This document shows, in pieces, positions 34,153 through 43,436 of a stretch of 64,000 nucleotides of DNA. The stretch lies in NCBI GenBank assembly GCA_016871175.1, contig VFZL01000005.1, positions 1 to 64,000 on the forward strand. The letters are read 5' to 3'. Source of the stretch: Acidimicrobiia bacterium (GTDB taxonomy: Bacteria > Acidobacteriota > Vicinamibacteria > Vicinamibacterales > CAVVIG01). The translations under genes were made by a program, and so were the position numbers. Below the pieces are notes generated by a model, which made no database searches, was not told the origin of the DNA, and worked only from the letters and a program-made list of their open reading frames with translations. Numbering within the stretch: the first letter of the stretch is position 1; the number at the start of each line of letters is the position of its first letter.

Positions 34153-34941
34153 ATGATTCGTTACGCATGTGCATCGATCTGCATTGCCACGCTCGCCGCC
34201 CCGGCATTCGCCGACGTCACCATCAAGCAGTCCGTCTCCGGCAAGGCGATGGGCACCGGCGGCGTGTCGACGTCGACCACGTTCATCAAGGGCTCGAAGA
34301 TGCGGGTCGAGACCGTGGTGGGCGACTCGACGCGCGTGTCAATCTTCGACCTCGACGCGCAGAAAATGTACTCATTCGACCTGAAGAAGAAGGAAGCCGA
34401 AGTCATGAGCCTGGTGGAGCTCCAGGCCGACATGGCGAAGGCGGTGGACGTGTCCGCCATGAAGGCCACCTTCGAGCCCAACGGCAAGACGAAGCAGATC
34501 GCCGGCAAGACGGCGACCGGCTACGACATGGCGATGAGCATGCCGATGAGCATGGGTGGCAGCAAGGACATGAACATGACGATGAACATGTCCGGTCCCG
34601 TCTGGATCGTGAAGGGCGCGCCCGGGTCGGCCGACTGGGTCAACTTCTACAAGATGGCTGCCGACAAGGGCTTCATCTTCGGCGATCCCCTCGCGGCCAA
34701 GGCCAATCCCGGTCAGGCGCGCGCGCTCACCGAGATGTATCGCAAGATGGCCGAGACCGGCGGCATCGCCTACGAGACGGAGATGACGGTGAAGGTGGAC
34801 GGCGGCGGGCCCCTCGGTGGTCTGATGGCGAAGATGGGCGGCGGTTCCACGACCTCCACCGTCACGGAGATCTCGGCCGGCGCGTTGGCCGCCGACCTCT
34901 TCGCGCCTCCGGCCGACTACAAGCTCAAGGAGCGCAAGTAG
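34153..34941 (+). CDS. Exported DUF4412-like protein
   Basis: 262 residues, ATG with AGGAGG 5 bases upstream. A signal peptide ends at 'AFAD'. The region 'STTFIKGSKMRVET...DSTRVSIFDLDAQKMYSFDLKKKEAEVM' is typical of DUF4412/LolA-like concave sheets that bind lipid or hydrophobic ligands. A Met-rich stretch ('MAMSMPMSMGGSKDMNMTMNM', about 126-147) is unusual and could bind copper. The end 'FAPPADYKLKERK' is common in this group. Confidence 0.78.
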   Translation: MIRYACASICIATLAAPAFADVTIKQSVSGKAMGTGGVSTSTTFIKGSKMRVETVVGDSTRVSIFDLDAQKMYSFDLKKKEAEVMSLVELQADMAKAVDVSAMKATFEPNGKTKQIAGKTATGYDMAMSMPMSMGGSKDMNMTMNMSGPVWIVKGAPGSADWVNFYKMAADKGFIFGDPLAAKANPGQARALTEMYRKMAETGGIAYETEMTVKVDGGGPLGGLMAKMGGGSTTSTVTEISAGALAADLFAPPADYKLKERK

Positions 34942-35025
34942 TCCTCGAGGTCGAAGACCACAGCCGACGCGTCGGGGCGCAGGAAGAGAACACCCTGCGC
35001 CACCTCGTGACCCGGCGCCGATCCA

Positions 35026-35682
35026 CTACGGCGTGCCGTTGATCAGCGACCAGGGGTAGTGACCCACGTTGACCTTCATCAGGACGTAGGTCATGCCGCC
35101 GGCATCGGGCACCGTGGCATGGGGCAAGTTGGCTGGGATGTTCAGGATGTCACCGGCCGCCAGCCTGAACGGCTTGCCGCCTTGAATTGGCCCGACGTAT
35201 TCGCCCGGTCTCACCGTGCGTCGATTGTCGATGCCACCCCCGACCGTCACCGTACCACTCCCCGACACGATGAAGTAGACGTCGGCCGCGCCTTCATGCT
35301 GCTCGGCGCTCGGCGCCGGCGCGGAGGCCTTCGGCTGCGGCCGATGCAGCAGAATGAATGAGTGAGTGCGCGTGACGAGCGGCGCCAGCAGATCGCGAGG
35401 GTTCGAGACGGCCCCACCGCTCTTGGCCGCGCGTGCCTGCAGCTCGGTGTGCGCGTTGCGCATCTGCGCGCCGGAGAGCAGCACCGGCTCCCCCTGATCG
35501 GGCGCGATGGCAAGCTTCGAGTAGTCGCCTGGCGGCAAGGCCCCAGCCAGGGCCGGCGGAGCCGCCGCGACGTTCTGCGCGCCAGCCTGCGCCGCCTGTG
35601 GCCGGGCCGGCCCCATCGCATACCCCACGAAAAACGCTCCAAGCACGGTTACCGTCCACAGCGTCGTCGTCCGTCGATTCAT
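35026..35682 (-). CDS. Exported cupin-domain protein
   Basis: About 218 residues from ATG 35682, chosen for GGGAG 6 bases upstream. An N-terminal signal anchor ('TLWTVTVLGAFFVGYAMGPA') is followed by a low-complexity Ala/Gln linker. The cupin domain spans about 100-205: 'HEGAADVYFIVSGSGTVTVGG' (with histidine/glutamate-like metal positions) and 'GDILNIPANLPHATVPDAGGMTYVLMKV'. Enzymatic or binding role unknown. Confidence 0.8.
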   Translation of the reverse strand: MNRRTTTLWTVTVLGAFFVGYAMGPARPQAAQAGAQNVAAAPPALAGALPPGDYSKLAIAPDQGEPVLLSGAQMRNAHTELQARAAKSGGAVSNPRDLLAPLVTRTHSFILLHRPQPKASAPAPSAEQHEGAADVYFIVSGSGTVTVGGGIDNRRTVRPGEYVGPIQGGKPFRLAAGDILNIPANLPHATVPDAGGMTYVLMKVNVGHYPWSLINGTP

Positions 35683-35783
35683 GACCCACTCCCAGTTCTT
35701 GAAATCCGACATCGTCAAGGTTCCATTCAGTCGGGGCTTTGCCGAACCCCAGCCCCTCGTCGGTGGTTACCGCACATCCGTCC

Positions 35784-37796
35784 CTAAAAGGTGTAATTGA
35801 GAGTGAACTGCACGTTTCGCCCTGGGATGAACGGCAGCGTCGCCGTGTTGTCCGGCGCCGTCGTCACACGGCCGAAGGCCGGTCCAGACCTCGTCGTGAT
35901 CGACGTCACCGTGTTGATGTTCAACAGGTTGAAAACGTCCACACCAAGGGCGAGACGGTGGGCGCGGTAGCGGAACTCTTTACGCGCCCGTGCGTCGAGC
36001 AGGTGGATGTTGTCGTAGTACCGAGCGCCGAGCGGCTCGACGGGGAGCACGATGGTCGGGATCTCCACGCCGCCGCGGAAGAGCACGGTGCGCTGCCACG
36101 GCGCACCGCTTCGGAGCTCATAGTTGACGGACGCCAGCACGTCGAAGGGCAGCTGGTAGGCGCCCGACGCCTTGGCACTCCATTCACGGGTGTTGTTGTC
36201 GCCTAGGAAGCGTGTGTTGGGCGTCGCAACGGCGCCCGCCACGTTCAAGCCCTGGGCACGCAAGCGTGTGTACGAGAACGAGGCCATCGCCTGCCAGCGG
36301 TTCACGAGCCGTCGACTCACGGCGAGCTCGAAGCTCCTGTATCTCGCGTCCAGCTCCGGAGCGTTCACCCTCGTGGTGGCCTGGAATGCCGTGCCGTGCA
36401 TCGACGTGGGGAACTCGTAGTAGGTGAACGACCGCCCGGTGTCATCCGCATTACCCAACACGCCGTCAGGTCCTGGGTCGCGGTTGGTGATCGGCACGGT
36501 GTACGCCTCGAACGGAATCAGCGGGTTGATCACGAACGCGTTGTTGGTGTCCTGTGAGTAGATGCCCGTCACGCGGACCGCGACGTTCGGGACCAACTGA
36601 CGCTCAAGGGACAACGAGAACTCGTCGCTGATGGGTGGCCTCTCGTCCGGATTCAGGATGCCGAGCGTGGTCCCGGTCTGCGAGACGAAGTCGGGTCCGT
36701 TCGGATCCAGGTTCGTTTCGCCGAGGTCGAAGTTGCGGTTGCCATTGAGGTCGCGCCACCGGAACGTGGTGCTGGCAATCACGTTGCGGTTCACGTAGTT
36801 CGCATCGTCTGCGCCTCGGATGGCGGCGAAGCGCCCCCAACCTCCCTTGATGACCGTTTTCCCATCCCCGGTGACGTCGTAGGCCGCATGCAGGCGCGGT
36901 ACGAACGTATCCCACGCCGTCACGTCGATGCGTGCGTAAGTCGCCGCCGGGTAGATCGACGCGAACTGACCAACAGCGTGGCTTTGCTCGGGAATGAACC
37001 CGCGGTCGAATGCGAGGCGCGCATCCAGGCTGAGTGTGAGCCGCTTGGACGGCCGCCATTCGTCCTTCACAAAGAACCCGTAGTAGTGGTCGGTGTTGCG
37101 CACGTCGACCGGGAGATTGAAGACCTGCGCCTGGAACGGCGTGCCGTTGCTGTATTGCCGTTGGTAGTTGCCGTTTGCGTGCTCGGGTGATTGGATGTTC
37201 GTGAGCCCGGCGATGAAGTCGAGCCTGCCCTTCACGTTGTGGTCACCGAGGAACCCATCCGCGGCGTACCAACTGACGGCGGCTTTCACGTTGTACTTCG
37301 TCCAGATGTAGCCGATCGGGGTGAAATAGCTCTGCGACGAGGAACCCCAGCGGGTGAGGCGGACGATGTCCTGGCTCGAGGGACCGGTGTCGAACCCGTA
37401 CTGCCAGGAGTTGAAGTTCCAGAAGCCGACGAGGGCATTGGCCAGAACGTTCGGATTGAGCGTGCCTTGCCACTCCCCCTTACCCACGTTCCCCGAGAAC
37501 TGCTGATCGAAACGGGATCCCCAGTCGATGAGCGCGCTCGCGCCAGTGATGTTACGCTTCAAGTTCCACTGGTAGTACCCGATGAACCGCTGTTTGGGAT
37601 TGATCTGGTAGGTGACCTTGCTGTTGTAGAACCGCTGCGTGAGCAGCGTTTCGCACGACGACCCATCCGGCTTCAGACAATCGAGGACGCCATTGTCGTT
37701 CACGCGCTGGCGCGCGCCGAGGTAGTACCACACCTTGTCGTGGATGGCATACCCACCGACGTCGCCCCCGAAGTCCCATCGCCGCTTGATCGGCAA
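35784..37796 (-). CDS. TonB-dependent receptor, barrel part (downstream of in-frame TAG)
   Basis: 670 residues counted from the first TTG, but the reading frame is continuous with the upstream piece: codons from 37808 onward read 'GLRGLPIKRRWDFGGDVGGY'. The content is the outer-membrane barrel of an Oar/CarboxypepD_reg-type receptor, with 'DKVWYYLGARQR', many amphipathic strands, 'RLHAAYDVTGDGKTVIKGGWGRF' and a terminal 'FTLNYTF' ending in Phe. Only one amber codon at 37809-37811 separates it from its signal peptide and plug, without which it could not reach the outer membrane. No good ribosome-binding site precedes the TTG. Confidence 0.82.
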   Translation of the reverse strand: MPIKRRWDFGGDVGGYAIHDKVWYYLGARQRVNDNGVLDCLKPDGSSCETLLTQRFYNSKVTYQINPKQRFIGYYQWNLKRNITGASALIDWGSRFDQQFSGNVGKGEWQGTLNPNVLANALVGFWNFNSWQYGFDTGPSSQDIVRLTRWGSSSQSYFTPIGYIWTKYNVKAAVSWYAADGFLGDHNVKGRLDFIAGLTNIQSPEHANGNYQRQYSNGTPFQAQVFNLPVDVRNTDHYYGFFVKDEWRPSKRLTLSLDARLAFDRGFIPEQSHAVGQFASIYPAATYARIDVTAWDTFVPRLHAAYDVTGDGKTVIKGGWGRFAAIRGADDANYVNRNVIASTTFRWRDLNGNRNFDLGETNLDPNGPDFVSQTGTTLGILNPDERPPISDEFSLSLERQLVPNVAVRVTGIYSQDTNNAFVINPLIPFEAYTVPITNRDPGPDGVLGNADDTGRSFTYYEFPTSMHGTAFQATTRVNAPELDARYRSFELAVSRRLVNRWQAMASFSYTRLRAQGLNVAGAVATPNTRFLGDNNTREWSAKASGAYQLPFDVLASVNYELRSGAPWQRTVLFRGGVEIPTIVLPVEPLGARYYDNIHLLDARARKEFRYRAHRLALGVDVFNLLNINTVTSITTRSGPAFGRVTTAPDNTATLPFIPGRNVQFTLNYTF

Positions 37797-37808
37797 ACCG
37801 CGTAGCCC

Positions 37809-38666
37809 CTAGGCCACCAACCCGGCGTCAATGTTGTTGCTGATGAGTGACGAGTTGGTGTGGGAGCCAATGAGACCGCCGTGGTACGTGTTTCCGCCAG
37901 ATTTCACGAGCATCGAGAGTTGAATGCCGCGCGTTGGAGTTTCGGCGTCGTTGCCCACCGAGCTCACCTGCGCTTCTTCCAGGCCCGAGTAGTCGAGATA
38001 CACGCCGGACTGCGATCCGCTCGAATTCGACGGTTGCGCGACCGGGATCCCTTCGACCACCGACCACGATCCGTTCGACTGGCCGAAGGCGCGGAATTGT
38101 GGAATGGCGCCCGCGGTGTTCCCGCCGACGTCGAGATTGGTTCGAGTTCCAGGGGCCTGCGTCAGAAGCGCCTGAACGCCGTTCCGGCTGGTCGGAATCA
38201 GCTCGAGCGTCTCCCTCGTCAATGCCGTCGTCGGCGTCGTCGACACGACGTCGATCACCGGCGACGCGCCCGACACCGTGATGGTCTCGTTCAACGCACC
38301 GACTTTGAGCGTGATGTCGAGCTTTGCAGTGAATCCCGCTGTGAGTCGCACGTCCTGCCGACGAACGGATTGGAACCCGTCCAGGCTGTACACGACCTCG
38401 TAGGTCCCGAGTGACAGGCCGCTCAGCCGGTATTCGCCGGAGGCTTCGGTGACGGTGCTGACCTGCTTGACCTGAAGGCTCGGGCTCGATGCCGTGACCG
38501 TCACGCCCGGGAGGACGCCGCCGCTCTCATCGGTGACGATGCCCGTGATGTTGGCCAGCGACGCGGTTTGTGAGTGACCCGGGGAGGACGTCCACAATGT
38601 GGCCGCGAGTGCGAGGGAGAGTGCGTGGGCGAACCGGAACGGTCGCCTGCACGAAGAAAACGTCAC
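37809..38666 (-). CDS. TonB-dependent receptor, signal peptide, regulatory-like domain and plug (ends at in-frame TAG)
   Basis: 285 residues from GTG 38666, strongly supported by AGGAGG 6 bases upstream. A signal peptide ends at 'PGHSQ'; a carboxypeptidase-regulatory-like domain covers about 38-115 ('ITGIVTDESGGVLPGVTVTA'); the plug region has 'LELIPTSRNGVQALLTQAPG' and 'VEGIPVAQPS'. It stops at TAG 37809-37811 after 'NNIDAGLVA'. The next codons in the same frame continue the receptor, so a CAG (Gln) to TAG change is the simplest explanation. Whole gene: 35784-38666, about 960 codons, a normal receptor length. Confidence 0.82.
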   Translation of the reverse strand: MTFSSCRRPFRFAHALSLALAATLWTSSPGHSQTASLANITGIVTDESGGVLPGVTVTASSPSLQVKQVSTVTEASGEYRLSGLSLGTYEVVYSLDGFQSVRRQDVRLTAGFTAKLDITLKVGALNETITVSGASPVIDVVSTTPTTALTRETLELIPTSRNGVQALLTQAPGTRTNLDVGGNTAGAIPQFRAFGQSNGSWSVVEGIPVAQPSNSSGSQSGVYLDYSGLEEAQVSSVGNDAETPTRGIQLSMLVKSGGNTYHGGLIGSHTNSSLISNNIDAGLVA

Positions 38667-38786
38667 CTGCCACCTCCTGTCGAAACCGACTCAGAGACGA
38701 GCCAAGTGTCGGGGATTTCTGCTCGTTACGTACGTCTTGAGGGCCGCGAATGGGGGCTGTTATACCACCAGATGGAGGGATTGCGA

Positions 38787-40115
38787 TCAGGTGAATGCCG
38801 GCCTGATCAGCCCTCTGCACTCGCCGAATCCAATGCCGACGAATCCGTCGCGCAGGCAGTACGCGCGGAACACGACTTCGTCTCCGTCGGCGAGGAAGGT
38901 ACGGGTTTCGCCGGACGGCAACGCGATCGGGCCGTTCTGCGTGAGCTCGAGGAGGCATCCGAGCGCGTCGCGCGTGGGGCCCGAGACGGTCCCGCTACCG
39001 ATGAGGTCGCCAGGGCGGAGGTTGCAGCCATTGCTGGTGTGGTGAGCGACCATCTGCGCGAACGTCCAATACATGTCACGAAAGGACTGACGGCTTAGTC
39101 GGTGCGCGCCAAGGCCTTGCGATCGCATGTCCGCCGATGAAAGCCACACCTCGGCGCTGATGCCGAAACCGCCCGATGTGCGGTTCCCCTGGCTGTCAAG
39201 GTATGGGAGAGACGCGGGATCCCCCGCAGGGCGTTCCGTTGCTGCGCAACGGAACGGTGCCAGTGCCTCCAGCGTGACGACCCAGGGCGAGATGGTTGTC
39301 GCAAAGCTCTTGGCGAGGAACGGTCCGAGCGGTTGCGATTCCCAGACCTGGATGTCGCGAGCCGACCAGTCATTCAACAAGCCGATGCCGAACAAGTGGT
39401 ATTCGGCATGCGTGATCGGAATCGCGGAGCCCCAGGTATTCCCTGGACCCACGAACGCTCCGAACTCCAGCTCGTAGTCGAGACGCTCGCTGGGGCCAAA
39501 TGGGGGTGGTGCTCCTTCGGCAGGCCGTTGCTGGCCGTGCGGCCGGCGGATCGACGTGCCGCTTGCCACGATGGACGAGCTTCTTCCGTGATAGCCGACG
39601 GGCATGTGCTTGAAGTTGGGAAAGAGCGGGTTCCCGGGTCGGAACATGTGTCCCACGTTCGTGGCGTGATGGATCGAGGTGTAGAAATCGGAGTAGTCGC
39701 CGACGTGGAACGGGAGCTCGAGGGAAACGCTCTCCGCCGGTAGCACTGCCGAAGGCTCCGCCCATCGGCCAGCCGCGGAGAGCAGTCGACTGATGCGCGC
39801 GCGCAGGGTGGACATGGCGGCCGGACCGAGGGCGGCGAGCGCATTGAGCGGCGGCGCGGAGATCGCGGCCACGATGTCCGAGGAGAGGCCGTCAAGGAGG
39901 CCGAGGTCGACGCACCGCACCAGGTCCAGGACGTGATCGCCGATCGCGACACCGATTCGTGCGGCCCTCTCGTCGTCCGGATCGGAGGCGCGCCCGGTGG
40001 ACCGCTCGCGAAACACGCCAAACGGCAGGTTCTGGATGGGGAAGTCCGTGTGGCCGTTGGCGGACTCCACCCAACTCCGGAGCGAGGGGTCGTGCGTCTC
40101 ATCGATTGGTCGCAT
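38787..40115 (-). CDS. fahA: Fumarylacetoacetase
   Basis: 442 residues, a full-length match to the family. It cleaves fumarylacetoacetate to fumarate and acetoacetate, the last step of tyrosine/homogentisate breakdown. Visible are the N-terminal domain 'FPIQNLPFGVFR' and the catalytic region 'YSDFYTSIHHATNVGHMFRP' near 143 with the metal Asp and active-site His. 'HMPVGYHGRSSS', 'LDYELEFGAFVGPGN', 'LLNDWSARDIQVWE', 'LGPFLAKSFATTISPWV' and 'GSGTVSGP' follow. The rest of the tyrosine pathway (hmgA, hppD) is not nearby. Mg/Ca-dependent, cytoplasmic. Confidence 0.95.
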   Translation of the reverse strand: MRPIDETHDPSLRSWVESANGHTDFPIQNLPFGVFRERSTGRASDPDDERAARIGVAIGDHVLDLVRCVDLGLLDGLSSDIVAAISAPPLNALAALGPAAMSTLRARISRLLSAAGRWAEPSAVLPAESVSLELPFHVGDYSDFYTSIHHATNVGHMFRPGNPLFPNFKHMPVGYHGRSSSIVASGTSIRRPHGQQRPAEGAPPPFGPSERLDYELEFGAFVGPGNTWGSAIPITHAEYHLFGIGLLNDWSARDIQVWESQPLGPFLAKSFATTISPWVVTLEALAPFRCAATERPAGDPASLPYLDSQGNRTSGGFGISAEVWLSSADMRSQGLGAHRLSRQSFRDMYWTFAQMVAHHTSNGCNLRPGDLIGSGTVSGPTRDALGCLLELTQNGPIALPSGETRTFLADGDEVVFRAYCLRDGFVGIGFGECRGLIRPAFT

Positions 40116-40390
40116 ATGATCTCGCGCTTTACGTGCACCTCAAGGATGACTCAGACGTGGGCGGCACGACGAGCGGCGGCGGGGACGCGCTTTGAAAGGT
40201 CGCGCGCGGTTCGCGGAGCTGTCTTTCCACCCAAGCATCACACGTTGCCTCTCACGCCTGCTCGGTCGACAGCGCACTGCGGCGCACCACACCGGAAAGA
40301 GTACACGGGTGGCGGGCGCGATCATCAGGCTGGTCGCAGTCCTGGAGCGCCGCCATTCGAAGCAGTCGGCGCCGCTGGTACCATTGGCGC

Positions 40391-40882
40391 GTGTCTCCCG
40401 AACGCCTGCCGGTCATCGTCGTGCTGGATAACATCCGGAGCTTGTATAACACCGGATCGTTCTTCAGAACAGCCGATGGGTGCGCGATTCAACAGCTGGT
40501 GCTGTGTGGGATCACGCCAAGGCCCGACCAGGGACGGCGTCAGCAGCAGGCCATCGCGAAGACGGCGCTCGGAGCCGAGTTGACAGTCCCGTGGACCTAC
40601 GAGCCGAACGCCGTCACGGCCGTCGAGGGGCTCGCGGCCGCCGGCTATCACACCGTCGCAATCGAGCTCTCCGAGCGCGCGGTCGATTTGTACGAATGGA
40701 CGCCGACGTGGCCCGTCTGCCTCGTCTTCGGTCACGAAACGGACGGCGTGGCGTCGGCGCTCACAGAATCGATCGCCACCCACGTGCAAATCCCCATGCT
40801 CGGAACCAAGCGGTCGTTGAACGTAGCCACTGCAGCCGGGGTGGTGTTGTACGAGCTGCTGAGGCGCAGGAGGAGCGCGTAG
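40391..40882 (+). CDS. SpoU-family RNA 2'-O-methyltransferase
   Basis: 163 residues, GTG start. It is a minimal SPOUT knot domain without an extra RNA-binding domain. Motif 1 'DNIRSLYNTGSFFRTAD' near 12-28 carries the conserved Asn/Arg; motif 2 'CLVFGHETDGV' near 112; motif 3 'IPMLGTKRSLNVATAAGVVLYE' near 133 binds S-adenosylmethionine. Likely methylates the ribose of a tRNA or rRNA; the exact nucleotide is unknown (TrmH/TrmL/RlmB group). Confidence 0.9.
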   Translation: MSPERLPVIVVLDNIRSLYNTGSFFRTADGCAIQQLVLCGITPRPDQGRRQQQAIAKTALGAELTVPWTYEPNAVTAVEGLAAAGYHTVAIELSERAVDLYEWTPTWPVCLVFGHETDGVASALTESIATHVQIPMLGTKRSLNVATAAGVVLYELLRRRRSA

Positions 40883-41007
40883 GCGACCGAGCCGTGTGAA
40901 CACCCTCTCGGCCAGCGCCACTTCCCGAGGCCTGCGGCAGTCGCCCGATACAACTCTGAGCGGTCCATTTCGTCCCAGTTTGAACGGGCACACGCCCTCG
41001 ATCACTC

Positions 41008-41940
41008 GGCCGCGACGTCCACGCGTTGTTCGTCATGGGGTCGAACCCGATCGTGTCTGCACCCAATGGCCGACACGTGGCCGATCGACTCTCTTCGCTC
41101 GACACCCTCGTGGTCGCCGACTATTTCCTCTCCGAGACCGCTCAGTATGCGCACGTGGTGCTGCCGTCCGCCCAGTGGGCGGAGGAAACCGGGACGATGA
41201 CCAATCTCGAAGGGCGTGTGCTGCTTCGGCGTCTCGCGGTCGCACCTCCCGCCGGTGTGCGCACCGACCTTCAAGTCATCGCGGGTCTCGCTGAGGCTCT
41301 TGGTTGCGCTCCCGGAGTGTGCGTCGAAGACGAAGCGTCGGTGTTCGACGAGTTGCGGCGAGCCACGGCAGGAGGCGTCGCCGACCACTCGGGGATCACC
41401 TACGCGCGTCTCGATGAGAGTGATGGTATTCAGTGGCCGTGCCCAGCGACCGATGTGCCGGCATACCCGGGAACACCGCGTCTCTTCACCGAACGCTTCT
41501 ACACGCCCAGCGGCCGCGCGCGGTTCCATGCCACGCCACATCGAGAGGCGGCGGATCCGCGAGACGAGCGCTATCCACTTCTGTTGACGACCGGCCGCGT
41601 CCTGCCGATGTATCAATCCGGTACGCAAACCAGACGCGTGGAGACACTGCAGGCGGCAGCGCCCTCGGCCGTGGCGGAGATTCACCCAGCCGCCGCAGCG
41701 CGAGCTGGCATCGAGGATGGCGGGCTCGTTCGCCTCAGCACGAGGCGGGGGACCGCGACCTTCAAGGCTCACGTCACTCGCACCATCCGTGAAGACACCG
41801 TGTTCGTCCCGTTCCACTGGCCGGGCGAGCAGTCCGCGAACCGTCTGACCAATGACGCGCTCGACCCGACCAGCCGCATGCCGGAGTTCAAGGTTTGCGC
41901 AGTGCGCGCGGATGTGGAGTCCCCAGAGGTGTCGACATGA
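41008..41940 (+). pseudogene. nasA: Assimilatory nitrate reductase (NasA-like), C-terminal fragment
   Basis: About 310 codons in frame from shortly after a TGA at 40981. The sequence begins inside the molybdopterin domain: 'LFVMGSNPIVSAPNG', 'VVADYFLSETAQYAHVVLPSAQWAEETGTMTNLEGRV', and later the guanine-dinucleotide binding domain 'YPLLLTTGRVLPMYQSGTQTRRV' and 'FVPFHWPG'. Everything expected before this (the [4Fe-4S] domain and half of the cofactor core, some 400 residues) is missing; the 125 bases back to the SpoU gene hold no trace of it. Tail to head it overlaps the next gene (ATGA). Not functional as it stands. Confidence 0.82.
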
Positions 41941-43436
41941 CGCCCCATCGGGTCGTCGTCGTCGTCGGGAACGGAATGGCCGGGGCTCGGTTCGTCGAGG
42001 ACGTACGGGCCGAGCGCGCGTCTCGGCCCATCGACCTTACCGTATTCGGGGATGAGTCGGGCGGCTCTTACAACCGCATTCTCCTCTCTGGCGTGTTGGC
42101 CGGTACGCATCGACCCGACGATATCGTCACGCATTCACTGACGTGGTATCGCGACAACGGCGTCACGCTGCACGCCGGTGTGCCCGTGCGACAGGTGGAC
42201 CTCGCGAGCGGATGCGTGCTCGCCGAGGGCGATCTTCGTGTGCCGTTCGATTCGCTCGTATTGGCCACAGGTGGTCGACCCGTGCTCCCCCCTATCGAGG
42301 GACTCGAGGTCAACTGCGAGCTCAGGCGAGACGCCTTCGTGTTTCGCTCACTGCGCGATTGCGGGGCGATTGACGCCGCGGCCCGGACAGGTCGGCGGGC
42401 GGTCATCATCGGCGGCGGCTTGCTCGGGCTGGAAGCGGCGCGAGGTCTGGCCGGGCGAGACGTCGACGTCACGGTTGTCCATCTCACACCCACCATCATG
42501 GATGCCCAGCTCGATTCGACGGCGAGCCAGCTGCTCCAGCAGCAGCTGGAGGCGCGCGGCGTCCGGGTTCTCCCAGGCCAAACAACGTCTGCGATCCTGA
42601 GCGACGAGCAGGTCGGCGGGGTGCGACTGGCCGACGGTCGCGAGCTGCCTTGCGATCTCGTCATCGTCACGGCCGGCGTCCGGCCGAACACGACGCTGGC
42701 GGAGAGCGGCGGTCTCACGATCCGGCGCGGCATTCTTGTCGGGGACGACCTCGCCTGCCTGGGTCACTCGAACGTGTACGCGATCGGCGACTGCATCGAA
42801 CACCGTGGATGCACACAGGGGCTCGTGGCGCCGGCATGGGATCAAGCGTCTGTCCTCGCGGATCGTCTGGCTGGCCGCCGCCCGGACGCGCGCTACACGG
42901 GATCGAAGGTGACGACGAAGCTCAAGATTGCCGACCTCGATGTCGCAGTCATGGGCGAGAAGGACGCAGAGGAGGATGCCGATGTCGTCACCTACGCCGA
43001 ACTCTCACGCGGCATCTACAAGCGGTTGATCGTCCGAGACAATCGACTTGCGGGTGCGATCCTGATTGGAGCCGGCCCGGCGGTGCCGGCCGTCACACAG
43101 GCATTCATCGACGGCGTGCCGCTCCCAGAACCACGGTCGGAGCTGCTGTTTCCGCAGTTCGCAGACCCTGTGCCCTCGCGCGTCGAGCAGATGCCGGATC
43201 ACATACGCATCTGCGACTGCAACGCCGTGAGCAAGGCACAGCTCGTCGAGGCTGTGCTCGAGGGCGCCACGAGCCTGCGATCCGTCTGCGAACGAACGCG
43301 GGCCGGTACGTGCTGTGGTTCGTGTCGGCCAGAGGTGCAGCGCGTGATCGAGTTCGTTCGTCGCGGCCTCGATCGACCGGCCCCGCTGGCGCCGTCGTCG
43401 GCGCTTGCGGTGGAGGGACTGTCTCATGCCGGGTAG
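41937..43436 (+). CDS. NirB-like NAD(P)H nitrite reductase flavoprotein (FAD/NAD domain plus BFD iron-sulfur domain)
   Basis: 499 residues from ATG 41937, overlapping the nitrate reductase stop (ATGA). An FAD site 'VVVVVGNGMAGARF' starts the protein, with 'YNRILLSGVLAG' typical of NirB/NasB. An NAD site 'VIIGGGLLGLEAARGLAGR' is near 155, and 'NVYAIGDCIEH' near 278 closes the FAD domain. The C-terminus is a BFD-like [2Fe-2S] domain: 'ICDCNAVSKAQLVEAVLEG' near 425 and 'RAGTCCGSCRPEV' near 457. The sirohaem half of full NirB is absent, so it is probably an electron-transfer subunit for nitrate or nitrite reduction. This is the only gene of the locus that looks whole. Confidence 0.86.
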   Translation: MTPHRVVVVVGNGMAGARFVEDVRAERASRPIDLTVFGDESGGSYNRILLSGVLAGTHRPDDIVTHSLTWYRDNGVTLHAGVPVRQVDLASGCVLAEGDLRVPFDSLVLATGGRPVLPPIEGLEVNCELRRDAFVFRSLRDCGAIDAAARTGRRAVIIGGGLLGLEAARGLAGRDVDVTVVHLTPTIMDAQLDSTASQLLQQQLEARGVRVLPGQTTSAILSDEQVGGVRLADGRELPCDLVIVTAGVRPNTTLAESGGLTIRRGILVGDDLACLGHSNVYAIGDCIEHRGCTQGLVAPAWDQASVLADRLAGRRPDARYTGSKVTTKLKIADLDVAVMGEKDAEEDADVVTYAELSRGIYKRLIVRDNRLAGAILIGAGPAVPAVTQAFIDGVPLPEPRSELLFPQFADPVPSRVEQMPDHIRICDCNAVSKAQLVEAVLEGATSLRSVCERTRAGTCCGSCRPEVQRVIEFVRRGLDRPAPLAPSSALAVEGLSHAG

